Source: Bacteroidota bacterium (GTDB lineage: Bacteria > Bacteroidota > Bacteroidia > AKYH767-A > JABDAW01). Taken from it: a stretch of DNA of 33,504 nt. The stretch covers positions 1-33,504 of the forward strand of contig JAHEYM010000005.1 of NCBI GenBank assembly GCA_023251595.1, given 5' to 3'. The translations under genes and the position numbers were made by a program. Below the pieces are notes generated by a model that was not told the origin of the DNA, ran no database searches, and was given only the letters and a program-made list of their open reading frames with translations. Shown piece after piece: positions 1-8,354 of the stretch (position 1 is its first letter; each line of letters starts with the position of its first letter).

Positions 1-200
1 CTGGTTGTTAATTGACTTCATAGCTGACCTAACACTGCTGACAAACGAAGACAGCTTTGAACGAACAAAATACATAATAACAACGAATAGTTGTCCGAAT
101 ACAACTGAAAGTAGCGTAAAAGCAACTAACAGTAGCAATCTTTATTCGCATCACAACAATGAGACGCAATATCTTTGTAGCATCACAAAAACAAAATAAA

Positions 201-1109
201 ATGATGCTAAATTCAAAATCAATCGGCAATAAAATTGCCACAGCAAGAAAGAAAATTAATCTTTCACAAGCCGGACTTGCGCAGCAAGTTTCAATCAGCC
301 CTCAAGCGGTAGGTAAATGGGAACGTGGAGAATCAATACCGGATATTTCCACATTAAACCGACTTGCAGAAATTCTTAAAGTTGACCTTAACTACTTTTC
401 CGACAGCTTTCAGGTAAATGAAATCGAAACGACAAATTATGAGACTTTTAACAAACAAGCGGTAGAGGTCCCAATTCAAAAATCCGGAAAGAACTTTGAC
501 TGGAATTGGGATATGTCTCAGGGAAACTGGGTTGACGCTGACTTTTCAGGTTTAAAAAACCTGAAGGAGAAATTCAGTTCTTCAAATATGAAAAACTGTA
601 AGTTCATGAACTCGGATTTATCAGGACTGATTCTTGGAAAAAACAATATGGAATTCTGCGATTTTTCGGGTTCGGACATCAGGGACAGTAAAATCCAATC
701 CTCAAATCTCTTAAATAATCAGTTCAATAAATGCTCCTTTATTGATGCCGAACTTTTTAAAAGTAATATCGAAAAATGCGACTTCTCTGAAGCGGACTTT
801 TCCGGTACGGCAATTCTGGAATCAAATTTTGAGAGTAATGCTGTAAATGATGTAGTTTGGAAATTCACCAAATTTCTAAAAGCAAATATTAGTAACATTA
901 TTTTCACAGGAACTTTTGAGGATTGTCATTTTGAACACTGTTCTTTTTATGGGGTAAAATTTGAAAATGCAACCATTTTAAACACCTTTTTCAAGTATAA
1001 CGAAAGGTTTAAAAAAGTTCAATTTGTAAATTGTAAAGTGGATAGTATAACTTATGCGTTTTTGAAAAATAATCAAGCGAACCTGACAGGTATTACAATA
1101 ATATCATAA
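201..1109 (+). CDS. XRE-type HTH protein with C-terminal pentapeptide repeats
   Basis: The first ~65 residues form a Cro/CI-type helix-turn-helix: an IGNKIATARKKINLSQAGLA helix pair, then the recognition segment SPQAVGKWERGESIPD, which is very typical of XRE repressors. Residues ~110-295 are a run of degenerate pentapeptide repeats (A/S/C-D/N-F/L pattern, e.g. NCKFMNSDLSGL, KCDFSEADFSGTA), expected to fold as a right-handed quadrilateral beta-helix. The ATG at 201 is preferred to an in-frame ATG at 159 because the HTH begins directly after it; ATG 204 is equally possible. The protein is probably cytoplasmic. Pentapeptide folds can mimic DNA or serve as scaffolds, so this could be a DNA-binding regulator with a protein-interaction tail; its target is unknown. 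It stands alone, with no partner gene in the same direction within 200 bp. The domain assignment is firm and the role is inferred. Confidence 0.85.
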   Translation: MMLNSKSIGNKIATARKKINLSQAGLAQQVSISPQAVGKWERGESIPDISTLNRLAEILKVDLNYFSDSFQVNEIETTNYETFNKQAVEVPIQKSGKNFDWNWDMSQGNWVDADFSGLKNLKEKFSSSNMKNCKFMNSDLSGLILGKNNMEFCDFSGSDIRDSKIQSSNLLNNQFNKCSFIDAELFKSNIEKCDFSEADFSGTAILESNFESNAVNDVVWKFTKFLKANISNIIFTGTFEDCHFEHCSFYGVKFENATILNTFFKYNERFKKVQFVNCKVDSITYAFLKNNQANLTGITIIS

Positions 1110-1212
1110 CAACGGCAGCAAAACAAAATGAAAACACAGCAACTAACAACTAAGTATCAAATATTGCGTAACGATTTGAAATCATAAGAATAGCACTTAT
1201 CATTTTCAGGAG

Positions 1213-1244
1213 TTTGGTAAGTGAAAAGTTATTTTGTATTTTTG
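1213..1244 (+). promoter_or_regulatory. Bacteroidota-type promoter upstream of the methyltransferase
   Basis: TTTG at 1213-1216 and TATTTTTG at 1237-1244 are separated by 20 nt, which fits the Bacteroidota sigma-A consensus (TTTG/TTG at -33 and TAnnTTTG at -7). Transcription would start near 1250, giving a leader of about 80 nt. An imperfect inverted repeat, CACTTATC (1194-1201) and GGTAAGTG (1216-1223), overlaps the -33 element and could be an operator. Pattern match only. Confidence 0.5.
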
Positions 1245-1329
1245 ATATGTTCTGATACCTTGTCAATAGCTGCATGCTGCTCATGTAGGGCGAACACGAA
1301 ATTGGTCAGCATTTATTATTCAAAACGAT

Positions 1330-2175
1330 ATGGAACAACAACTTGAACAAATTCGCGAACAGCAAAAAGAAACATGGAATAAATTTTCTGCCGGCTGGAA
1401 AAAATGGGATGACATTACTATGGATTGGTTAAAACCGATGGGGGATGAAATCATTCGTTTACTTCATCCGAAAAATAATGACATAGTTTTGGATGTGGCT
1501 GCAGGCACCGGAGAACCCGGATTGACCATTGCTTCTATGCTGAATGGCGGGAAAGTAATTATAACTGACCTTGCAGAAGACATGCTTGCAATTGCCAGAG
1601 AGAATGCATCACAAAGAGGAATTAAAAATATTGAGACACTTGCCTGTGATGTTTGCAAGCTTCCATTCGCCGACAATACTTTTGATGCAATAAGTTGTCG
1701 TTTTGGTTTTATGTTTTTTCCCGACATGCTTTTAGCAGCTAAAGAAATGGTTCGTGTTCTGAAACCAGGAGGAAGAATTGCCACATCAGTTTGGAATGTT
1801 CCTGAAAAAAATTTCTGGGTTACAGTTACTTTGGGAGCAATTAACAGAAATCTGGAATTGCCAGCTCCACCACAAGGCTCACCGGGAATATTTCGCTGTG
1901 CAAAAGATGGTTTCATTTCCGACTTATTTTTACAGGCAGGTTTGAAAAATATATCTCAAGTAGAAATTGCAGGAAAACTGAATAGTAAAACAGTCGATGT
2001 CTATTGGAACATGATAACAGAAGTGGCTGCTCCTGTCGTTGCGGGACTTAGCAAAGCTGATGATGCTATGAAGGCAAAAATAAAAGAAGAAGTTTATCAG
2101 GCATTAAATCAAAAATATCCTGATGGAAATATTTTCGTTGACTCAAGTGCTCTTGTAATTTATGGTGAGAAATAA
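1330..2175 (+). CDS. Class I SAM-dependent methyltransferase (UbiE-like fold)
   Basis: 281 residues with a Rossmann-type methyltransferase core. Motif I is VLDVAAGTGEPGL (about residues 54-66), the acidic ribose-binding position is in VIITDLAEDML, motif II/III is LACDVCKLPFADNTFDAISC, and motif post-III is VLKPGGRIATSVW. The N-terminal helix (QQKETWNKFSAGWKKWDD) and the LPFADNTFD segment resemble UbiE/MenG relatives, but the substrate cannot be read from the sequence. The closest annotation would be 'methyltransferase domain-containing protein'. The ATG at 1330 opens the conserved N-terminus and has no Shine-Dalgarno, as is normal for this phylum. It is monocistronic, with its own promoter-like element upstream and 177 bp to the next gene. 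Confidence 0.9.
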   Translation: MEQQLEQIREQQKETWNKFSAGWKKWDDITMDWLKPMGDEIIRLLHPKNNDIVLDVAAGTGEPGLTIASMLNGGKVIITDLAEDMLAIARENASQRGIKNIETLACDVCKLPFADNTFDAISCRFGFMFFPDMLLAAKEMVRVLKPGGRIATSVWNVPEKNFWVTVTLGAINRNLELPAPPQGSPGIFRCAKDGFISDLFLQAGLKNISQVEIAGKLNSKTVDVYWNMITEVAAPVVAGLSKADDAMKAKIKEEVYQALNQKYPDGNIFVDSSALVIYGEK

Positions 2176-2352
2176 ATTACCGCGTCGCTTCATCGGCTAG
2201 TAGCACGAACGCATAATCCTATATTTATGCTAATAACCACACTAAATAAAGCTCTGGATCATTCACCACCATTCTTTCGCTACGATTGGGCGACAGTACT
2301 AACTTGAAACTGATTCCAAGAAATTAACTTCGATGAAAAATAAATAAAAATT

Positions 2353-2973
2353 ATGAGCAAAATTATCTTTGATAGCGGAATATCACTTGATGGCTTTTTC
2401 GCAGGCGATAACAGAAGTCCGGGCAACCCAATGGGTGGTGTTTCCGGAAAAATACACCAATGGATGTTTAAACAAAAAGCATTTTGGAAACACATCAAAA
2501 TGGAAGGAGGTGAGGAATACGGTGCAGACAGCAAATTAATTGATGATGTGTTTGCAAGATCAGGTTCTTACATCATGGGGAAACGAATGTTTGAAGAAGG
2601 CGAAGTAAGTTGGCCGGAAGATTTATACAAAGCGGATGTTTATGTTCTGACACACGAAAAACGTGAGCCCTGGGTTCAAAAGGGGACAACAACTTTTTAT
2701 TTCATCAATGACGGAATCCAAAGTGCATTAGAAAAAGCAAAACAATCAGCCGATGGAAAGGACATAAGAATACAAGGTGGTGCCGATACTATTCAACAAT
2801 TTCTCAATGCAGGGCTTGTGGACGAATTTTTCATTCACATTGCCCCGGTTTTTTTAGGAAGTGGTCTCCGGCTGTTCGACGGCATTGACAAAGACAAATA
2901 TGATATTCATATTGCAGAAGTAATACCATCAAATTTAACAACACATTTGAGATACAAATTGACGAAAAAATGA
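2353..2973 (+). CDS. Dihydrofolate reductase-like protein (RibD C-terminal domain family)
   Basis: 206 residues matching the RibD_C/DHFR-like family. The N-terminus is strand-forming SKIIFDSGISLDGFFAG. The nucleotide-binding region is SYIMGKRMFEEG followed by VYVLTHEKREPW, and the glycine-rich stretch is DIRIQGGADTIQQFLNAGLVDEFFIHIAPVF. The C-terminus carries GSGLRLFDG, typical of the family. These stand-alone proteins are predicted NAD(P)H-dependent reductases with unknown substrates. They differ from the bifunctional RibD of riboflavin synthesis, and no rib genes lie nearby. Length is normal for the family, so this copy looks intact although the two genes just downstream are broken. Confidence 0.9.
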   Translation: MSKIIFDSGISLDGFFAGDNRSPGNPMGGVSGKIHQWMFKQKAFWKHIKMEGGEEYGADSKLIDDVFARSGSYIMGKRMFEEGEVSWPEDLYKADVYVLTHEKREPWVQKGTTTFYFINDGIQSALEKAKQSADGKDIRIQGGADTIQQFLNAGLVDEFFIHIAPVFLGSGLRLFDGIDKDKYDIHIAEVIPSNLTTHLRYKLTKK

Positions 2974-3032
2974 ACTTTACTATTTCAAACTTAAAATAAA
3001 TAAAGTGGCAAATACAATAACCGACATTTTAT

Positions 3033-3282
3033 ATGAGCGTAGAAGAACAAATCAAAAAATATATTGCCAGCCAACCTGAACCAAAAATTAGTGACATTCA
3101 AGCGTTGCACAACATCATTCTGAAATTAATACCCTCATGTAAATTATGGTTCCTGGATGGTAAAAACAATGAAAAAACTCGGAAAGGCAAGCGTGAGTGG
3201 TTATTGCATTAAGTTCAAAACGCTGAAAGATATAAATATTGATATACTTGAAGCGGAGATAAGATATGGAGTTGAAAAATAA
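3033..3282 (+). pseudogene. DUF1801 (YdhG-like) gene with internal deletion and frameshift
   Basis: The ATG at 3033 opens a 59-codon frame whose start (MSVEEQIKKYIASQPEPK, then LHNIILKLIPSCKLWFLDGK) is the well-known N-terminus of DUF1801 proteins. It stops at TAA 3210-3212. A second frame beginning in the same A-rich stretch near 3170 encodes KLGKASVSGYCIKFKTLKDI and then DILEAEIRYGVEK, ending at TAA 3280-3282; this is the usual DUF1801 C-terminus. The central part of the domain (roughly 60 residues by memory of the family) is missing. The gene has therefore lost its middle and its frame. It is almost certainly non-functional unless the break is an assembly error. Confidence 0.8.
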
Positions 3283-3309
3283 TTTAAACATTTAAACCAA
3301 AAAGACAAT

Positions 3310-3682
3310 ATGAATAAATTTATAATAATAATTCCGCTCGTAACGCTTTTTGCAAGCTGTGATTCGACATCAAAAAAAAACAGCAAAGATGGAAGACAAA
3401 AAGAATCAAGCAGATAGCTCAACTATACCTGCCGATACAACACCAAAAGTGGCTGGGATTGGTGGGATCTTTTTTTATTCAGATAAACCGAAGGAAACGA
3501 GAGAATGGCACACAAAAAATTTAGGGATTGAAATGGTGGAAGGTCTTGTAAAAAAACTAAAAGAAAACGGAGCAACTATTATAGACAGCATTGCAAGTTA
3601 CGACTATGGAAAATTTATACATATTATGGATGCCGAAGGGAAGAAGATCGAACTTTGGGAGCCTAAAGACAAAATTAAATAG
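3310..3682 (+). pseudogene. VOC-family lipoprotein gene, frameshifted and internally deleted
   Basis: The ATG at 3310 gives a lipoprotein signal (MNKFIIIIPLVTLFASC, lipobox FASC) that runs into an A9 tract (3372-3380) and then terminates at a TAG soon after. Shifting by one base at that tract continues as TAKMEDKKNQADSS..., then VAGIGGIFFYSDKPKETREW, which is the first half of a glyoxalase/VOC module. It then jumps from LGIEM directly to VEGLVKKLKENGATI and FIHIMDAEGKKIELWEPKD, the C-terminal half. About 35-45 residues of the middle of the fold appear to be missing in frame. Two lesions, a homopolymer frameshift plus an internal deletion, argue for a true pseudogene rather than a single sequencing error. 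Confidence 0.75.
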
Positions 3683-3738
3683 CAAACTACAGGACATAGT
3701 CGGATACAGCAGAAACGCAATTGCAATCCTAAAGACCC

Positions 3739-5124
3739 GTGAAATTGATAAATAAATTCTGCCTTTTACTTTACTTGTTTTTTGCATATAATGCTTCAGC
3801 GCAAAGCAGAATTGATGGCACTTATAATACTCAAACGAAGACTTTTGAAACGGAAGACAAAACGATAAGGATCAAAAATTTCAGAGATGCTTTTGCACCC
3901 TATGAGAAAAACAATAAATATGGAGTTATTGATACGAGCGGTAATATTATTTGCGAACCAAAATATGAGGAAGTAGGCCCTTTTTTAGATGAGGTGGCTC
4001 GTGTGATGATATTGGATGAATGGAAACCGTTGTATGGTTTTATTGACACAAAAGGGAAAGAAATAGTTCCGACAAAATTTGAAGATGCAGATGATTTTTA
4101 TTACAGAAGTTTCCGTTTTTCTGACTTATTAGTTGTTGGAAATGCAAATAAATATGCATGTTATGATAAAACAGGAAAGCTTGTATTGCCGATGGAATAT
4201 AGTAATATTGGTAATTACAGTAACAAATTAGCTACGGTACTCAGAGATGGTAAATGGGGGTATATTAATAAAAAAGGCGAAATTACGATTCCTTTGATGT
4301 ACGACTTTGCAAAAGATTTTGCAGGCAATTCTGCCGGTGTAAAAAAAGCAGATAAATGGGGCGTTATCGATACGCTCGGCAATGAAATAATACCCATTCG
4401 ATACGAAACAGATATTATTTATACGGGGGGAATGGGATTAACCAGATTGGGAGGTAAGTATGGGTTTATTGATAAAACAGGCAAAATTATTTTACCGTTT
4501 ATATATGATGGTATCGGATTTTTTAAAGAGGACTTAGCCCGTGTTACGTTGAATGGAAAGCAAGGATATATTAATGTTCGGGGAGAAATAATTATTCCAT
4601 GTGAATTCGATTGGGCAGGAAATTTCACCAACGGTTTAGTGAGTGTAAAAAAAGGAACTTTATGGGGACACATTAATAAGCACGGAAACATAATTACTCC
4701 CTTTGAATACGAAAGTACGGGCGATTTTTATAACGGATACTCAAGCGTGAAAAAAAATGGTAAGTTCGGAAAAGTAGATTCAACAGGGAGATTAATCGTA
4801 CCATGCGACTACGATGGCATAGAAGGCTACTATATTGAAGGATTTATGATCGTATCGAAAAAAGGTGACATCGGTCGTAAAAAAGGATTTATTAACAGAT
4901 TGGGTAAAGAGGTAGTGCCTTGTGTGTACGATGATGCAAAAAGTTTTTCTGACGGATTGGCTGCAGTAAAAAAGGGAATTGCATGGGGCTTCGTAAATAA
5001 CGAGGGAAAAGAAGTTATTCCATGTATATATAACGAAGTTGGGAAATTTATAAATGGAAAAACCAATGTTCGTTTAAAAAATGAAAGTTTTGAGCTAGAT
5101 AAGGAAGGAAATATATTAAAGTAA
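3739..5124 (+). CDS. Exported WG-repeat protein (about eleven repeats)
   Basis: It starts at GTG 3739 with a Sec signal peptide (MKLINKFCLLLYLFFAYNAS, cleavage before QSRIDG). The rest is a chain of about eleven WG/KWG repeats of ~40 residues with the pattern (K/N)(W/Y)G(Y/F/V)I(D/N)xxGxxI(I/V)PxxYDxxxxF. Clear units include NKYGVIDTSGNIICEPKYEE, DGKWGYINKKGEITIPLMYD, NGKQGYINVRGEIIIPCEFD and IAWGFVNNEGKEVIPCIYNE. WG repeats are predicted beta-rich interaction modules with no catalytic role established. There is no T9SS sorting tail and no lipobox, so it is periplasmic or surface-exposed by an unknown route. The GTG start is chosen because it precedes the signal peptide directly. A second, broken WG gene lies at 31757-32214 on the other strand. 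Confidence 0.88.
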   Translation: MKLINKFCLLLYLFFAYNASAQSRIDGTYNTQTKTFETEDKTIRIKNFRDAFAPYEKNNKYGVIDTSGNIICEPKYEEVGPFLDEVARVMILDEWKPLYGFIDTKGKEIVPTKFEDADDFYYRSFRFSDLLVVGNANKYACYDKTGKLVLPMEYSNIGNYSNKLATVLRDGKWGYINKKGEITIPLMYDFAKDFAGNSAGVKKADKWGVIDTLGNEIIPIRYETDIIYTGGMGLTRLGGKYGFIDKTGKIILPFIYDGIGFFKEDLARVTLNGKQGYINVRGEIIIPCEFDWAGNFTNGLVSVKKGTLWGHINKHGNIITPFEYESTGDFYNGYSSVKKNGKFGKVDSTGRLIVPCDYDGIEGYYIEGFMIVSKKGDIGRKKGFINRLGKEVVPCVYDDAKSFSDGLAAVKKGIAWGFVNNEGKEVIPCIYNEVGKFINGKTNVRLKNESFELDKEGNILK

Positions 5125-5165
5125 TATCTGCAAATAGTTAAACATATAAACACTTTAGAATTTAT

Positions 5166-5173
5166 TATATTTG
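5166..5173 (+). promoter_or_regulatory. TAnnTTTG (-7) promoter element
   Basis: TATATTTG lies 22 nt upstream of the ATG of the SBBP-repeat gene in a 71-bp A+T-rich gap. It matches the Bacteroidota -7 consensus. No good TTTG -33 element was found at the right spacing. It would drive the 5196-8275 gene pair. Confidence 0.42.
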
Positions 5174-5195
5174 CCTTCGTTAATCGACAAAAACC

Positions 5196-6860
5196 ATGAA
5201 AAAAATACGCACAACAATTGTACTTGCTTTACTCAGTATAACCGCTTTCGCACAGGTTCCTGCCTGGCAGTGGGCAAATAGCGCAGGAGGAAATGTCAGT
5301 GATGAATCTGTATCAATAGCAAAAGACGCATCCGGCAACGTATTTATATGTGGTAAATTTTATAGCCCCTCTATTACCTTTGGTACTTTCACATTAACCA
5401 ATTTAGATAATTCAGGAACTACAGCTGATGTTTTTCTTGTAAAATACAATTCGGCAGGTAGTGTACTTTGGGCAAAAAGCGCCGGAGGAACACAGGATGA
5501 TATAGCCAATTCGGTTGCGACTGATACTTCCGGCAATGTGTTTATTTCCGGCTATTTTCAAAGTTCATCCATTGTGTTTGGTATTACTACACTAACAAAT
5601 GCAAGCACTACATTCGACCTCTTTCTTGTAAAATATGATGGTTCGGGTACTGTGCTTTGGGCAAAAAGAGAAGGTGGTACCGGCAATGAAGTTGTAAATT
5701 CTGTAGCGACTGATGCAACAGGCAATGCTTATATAACAGGATATTTTAGTAGTTTATTATTTTCGATTGGCACTACTACATTGAGCAATAGTGGGAGTGA
5801 AGATGTGTTTGTCGCAAAATATGATGTTTCGGGAATTGCGATTTGGGCAAAGAGTGCTTCCGGATTTAGTTTGGATATGGCGAATTCAGTAACTATAGAT
5901 GTTTCGGGCAATGTTTACATTAGCGGATATTTTATGAGTGCTACGTTGACTTTTGGTACCACTACACTGACTAATGGCGGAAATAATACGACTGATATTT
6001 TTACAGCCAAATACAGTTCAGGAGGTACATTTGCATGGGCAAAAAGAGCAGGAGGCACCTTCAATGATATTGCTTATTCAGTTGTTACAGATGTTTCAGG
6101 AAATGTATTTATCGCAGGATATTTCCAAAGTAATTCACTTGTTTTTGGATCAGCCACCTTAACCAATGCCGGTGGCTCAGACATACTGCTTCTGAAATAT
6201 TCAAGCTCGGGAACACCTCTCACTGCAATTGGTCAGGGAGGAACGGGTTATGAAGGTGCTAACTCTGTTTCACTTGATGCTTCCGGTAATATTTATTTAG
6301 CGGGATATCATAGTGCAAATTTCGTTGTAGGTTCTACTACCCTAACCGGTGCAGGGGGTAATGATGGGTTTCTGATTAAATATGATGCTGCTATACTGCC
6401 GCTCTGGGCTACTTCAGTGGGTTATGATCTGAATGACTTCGCCACTGCTGTTACCGTAGATGCTTCGGGCGATATATATCTTACGGGATATTTCCAAAGT
6501 TATCATATTTATTTTGATGCCTTTCTTTTACCGAATACGGCAACAAGCGGAGGTAGTAGTGATCTTTTTCTTAGCAAAATGAACAGTCCTTCAGTGAAGA
6601 TATCCGAAATAAATAAACAGCAATCCGTGTTTGTAATATACCCCAACCCCTTTACTTTTCAAACCACCATTTATTTTACCGCAGAACAAAACAACACAAC
6701 AATAAAAATAACCGACCCCCTAGGTAAAGAAATAAAAATAATTAACTTCAGTGGAAGACAATTAACAATTGAGAAAGGAGAAATGGATGCAGGTATCTAC
6801 TTCTTGCAAACAACAGACGAAAAAAAGAACATTGCAAGTAAGAAAATAATAATACAATAA
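5196..6860 (+). CDS. SBBP-repeat beta-propeller protein with T9SS type A sorting domain
   Basis: 554 residues. A signal peptide (MKKIRTTIVLALLSITAFAQ) is followed by seven consecutive ~53-residue SBBP-type repeats, each with GGTxxDxANSVxTDxSGNVFISGYF, then FGTTTLTN, then DxFLxKYDxSGxxLWAK. Seven units would close a seven-bladed propeller. Residues ~480-554 form a T9SS type A sorting domain: VIYPNPFTFQTTIYF, ITDPLGKEIK, GIYFLQ, and a basic/hydrophobic tail ASKKIIIQ. The product should cross the outer membrane through T9SS and be released or anchored at the surface. Its ligand is unknown. Only 8 bp separate it from the next T9SS cargo gene, so the two are probably co-transcribed. Confidence 0.92.
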   Translation: MKKIRTTIVLALLSITAFAQVPAWQWANSAGGNVSDESVSIAKDASGNVFICGKFYSPSITFGTFTLTNLDNSGTTADVFLVKYNSAGSVLWAKSAGGTQDDIANSVATDTSGNVFISGYFQSSSIVFGITTLTNASTTFDLFLVKYDGSGTVLWAKREGGTGNEVVNSVATDATGNAYITGYFSSLLFSIGTTTLSNSGSEDVFVAKYDVSGIAIWAKSASGFSLDMANSVTIDVSGNVYISGYFMSATLTFGTTTLTNGGNNTTDIFTAKYSSGGTFAWAKRAGGTFNDIAYSVVTDVSGNVFIAGYFQSNSLVFGSATLTNAGGSDILLLKYSSSGTPLTAIGQGGTGYEGANSVSLDASGNIYLAGYHSANFVVGSTTLTGAGGNDGFLIKYDAAILPLWATSVGYDLNDFATAVTVDASGDIYLTGYFQSYHIYFDAFLLPNTATSGGSSDLFLSKMNSPSVKISEINKQQSVFVIYPNPFTFQTTIYFTAEQNNTTIKITDPLGKEIKIINFSGRQLTIEKGEMDAGIYFLQTTDEKKNIASKKIIIQ

Positions 6861-6868
6861 ACCAATCG

Positions 6869-8275
6869 ATGATGAAAAAAATACTATCTACAATTATTAT
6901 GATAATTAGTATCTCTTTCTCAACAAAAGCATTTACTAATGTGAGCGGAGGGATTTATGCAGACATTACATGGACGTTGGCAAACAGTCCCTACATCGTA
7001 GTCGATAATGTGGTAGTGTTTCCGGGAATTACACTGACGATTGAGCCTGGCGTGTTAGTGAAGTTTGAGGATACGAAATATCTTGAAATCAGACAAGGAA
7101 CATTAATTGCCAATGGTACAGTAGTGGATACTATAACCTTTACCAGTAATTCACTAACTCCAACTCCGGGTATTTGGGGATCAACTACTAATGGTGGAAT
7201 ATGGTTAAACAACGCTGTTGCATCAACCTCCTTTAATTTTATTACAATAATCTATGCAACAATCGGTATATATAATGCGGGAAATATTCATATAAAAAAT
7301 TCACTCTTTAACAATAATCTTTCAGGATTGAGCTCAATTTATGGCACACAAATCGATTCATGTATTTTCAGGTTGAATTCTGCAGGCATTGGAAATAGTA
7401 ATGGCGTTATATATAATTTCTGCACGATATCAAATAATACGAATGGTATAGCTACATTAACAGGTGGCAGTCTGTTGAATTGTATTATTGATTCCAATCA
7501 AACTGGATTAGGTAATTCGGACGGTCCGAAAATTCACCATTGTACGATAAGTTATAATCAAACAGGCATGGCATGTGATCCCTGTTGCGGCGGAGCAATG
7601 ATTGTTCAAAATTGTGTCGTCGATTCTAACAGTACGGTGGGATTATCTATCAACGGGAACGGACTGGCTGATTCGGTGATGGACAATGAAATTAAATTTA
7701 ATGGAATTGGTCTTGTATCTGCAACCTGTCCGGGGAATGGGGGTCACAGTCAGTTTACACGAAATATTATTGAGAACAATACGATAGGAATTCAGGTTGG
7801 AGGCTGCAGCGATATTTATTGCAATAGTTTTTGCAATAACACTTCGTATGATTTACAAAACCGATTGAGTACAACTATTAGTGTTCCAAATAATTATTGG
7901 TGCACAACCGATTCAGCAGCGATCGAACTGCTTATATATGATGGACATGATAATTCAAGTTACGGACTCGTTAATTTTATGCCCCTTGATATTACTCAAT
8001 GTTATTTGACCACGGGAATTCTGACTGATAAAACTCAATCACTTTCATTTAACATTTTTCCAAACCCTGCTTCTAATGAGGTAACGGTTGAATTGCCTTC
8101 AAATAATTTTAGGGGGGGAGTTAAAATATTTAATGTATTCGGTGAATTGACTTATTCTTCAATACTTACAAAACAAAAAATTAATGTTGATATTTCAAGT
8201 TGGAGGAAGGGAGCATATATTATTCAGATTTCAAACGGAGAAATAATCAGCAGGAGGAAATTAATCATACTATAG
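6869..8275 (+). CDS. Secreted right-handed beta-helix protein with T9SS type A sorting domain
   Basis: 468 residues. A signal peptide (KKILSTIIMIISISFSTKAF) leads into DNVVVFPGITLTIEPGVLVKF, the usual capping strand of parallel beta-helix proteins. Many short repeats of NxIxxNxxGI type follow (FNTITI-like strands, CTISNNTNGIA, CIIDSNQTGLG, HCTISYNQTGMAC), as in the Right-handed parallel beta-helix/NosD-like repeat families. A Cys-rich turn (CDPCCGG) lies near residue 235. The end (NIFPNPASNEVTVELP ... VFGELTYSS ... GAYIIQISNGE ... RRKLIIL) is a T9SS type A sorting domain. It could bind or cleave polysaccharide, but no catalytic motif can be named. The ATG at 6872 is an equal alternative start. 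It follows the propeller gene by 8 bp. Confidence 0.9.
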   Translation: MMKKILSTIIMIISISFSTKAFTNVSGGIYADITWTLANSPYIVVDNVVVFPGITLTIEPGVLVKFEDTKYLEIRQGTLIANGTVVDTITFTSNSLTPTPGIWGSTTNGGIWLNNAVASTSFNFITIIYATIGIYNAGNIHIKNSLFNNNLSGLSSIYGTQIDSCIFRLNSAGIGNSNGVIYNFCTISNNTNGIATLTGGSLLNCIIDSNQTGLGNSDGPKIHHCTISYNQTGMACDPCCGGAMIVQNCVVDSNSTVGLSINGNGLADSVMDNEIKFNGIGLVSATCPGNGGHSQFTRNIIENNTIGIQVGGCSDIYCNSFCNNTSYDLQNRLSTTISVPNNYWCTTDSAAIELLIYDGHDNSSYGLVNFMPLDITQCYLTTGILTDKTQSLSFNIFPNPASNEVTVELPSNNFRGGVKIFNVFGELTYSSILTKQKINVDISSWRKGAYIIQISNGEIISRRKLIIL

Positions 8276-8324
8276 ATTTTCGTGAATACAAAAATAAATG
8301 TATATGGTAGATAAGGGACTTAAT

Positions 8325-8332
8325 TATTTTTG
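8325..8332 (+). promoter_or_regulatory. TAnnTTTG (-7) promoter element
   Basis: TATTTTTG lies 22 nt upstream of ATG 8355, in the 79-bp gap after the beta-helix gene. It matches the Bacteroidota -7 box, although the -33 position is not convincing. It suggests the small downstream gene has its own promoter. Confidence 0.42.
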
Positions 8333-8354
8333 CAAACAATTGGTTAGATAAATT

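Noticed and set aside
5..241. Short ORFs on both strands ahead of the XRE gene (64 and 70 codons)
   Set aside because: They overlap each other and the real gene start, have no family features, and the region looks like A+T-rich intergenic DNA. Nothing else convincing was found in 1-200.
1464..1916. 150-codon minus-strand ORF opposite the methyltransferase
   Set aside because: It is fully antisense to a well-supported methyltransferase core and has no recognisable protein features.
1110..2352. Integron-type cassette array (attC sites) between the small accessory genes
   Set aside because: The single-gene layout and AACAAC-rich gaps prompted a search, but no paired core sites of the RYYYAAC/GTTRRRY type with an inverted-repeat body were found after the stops, and no integrase is present.
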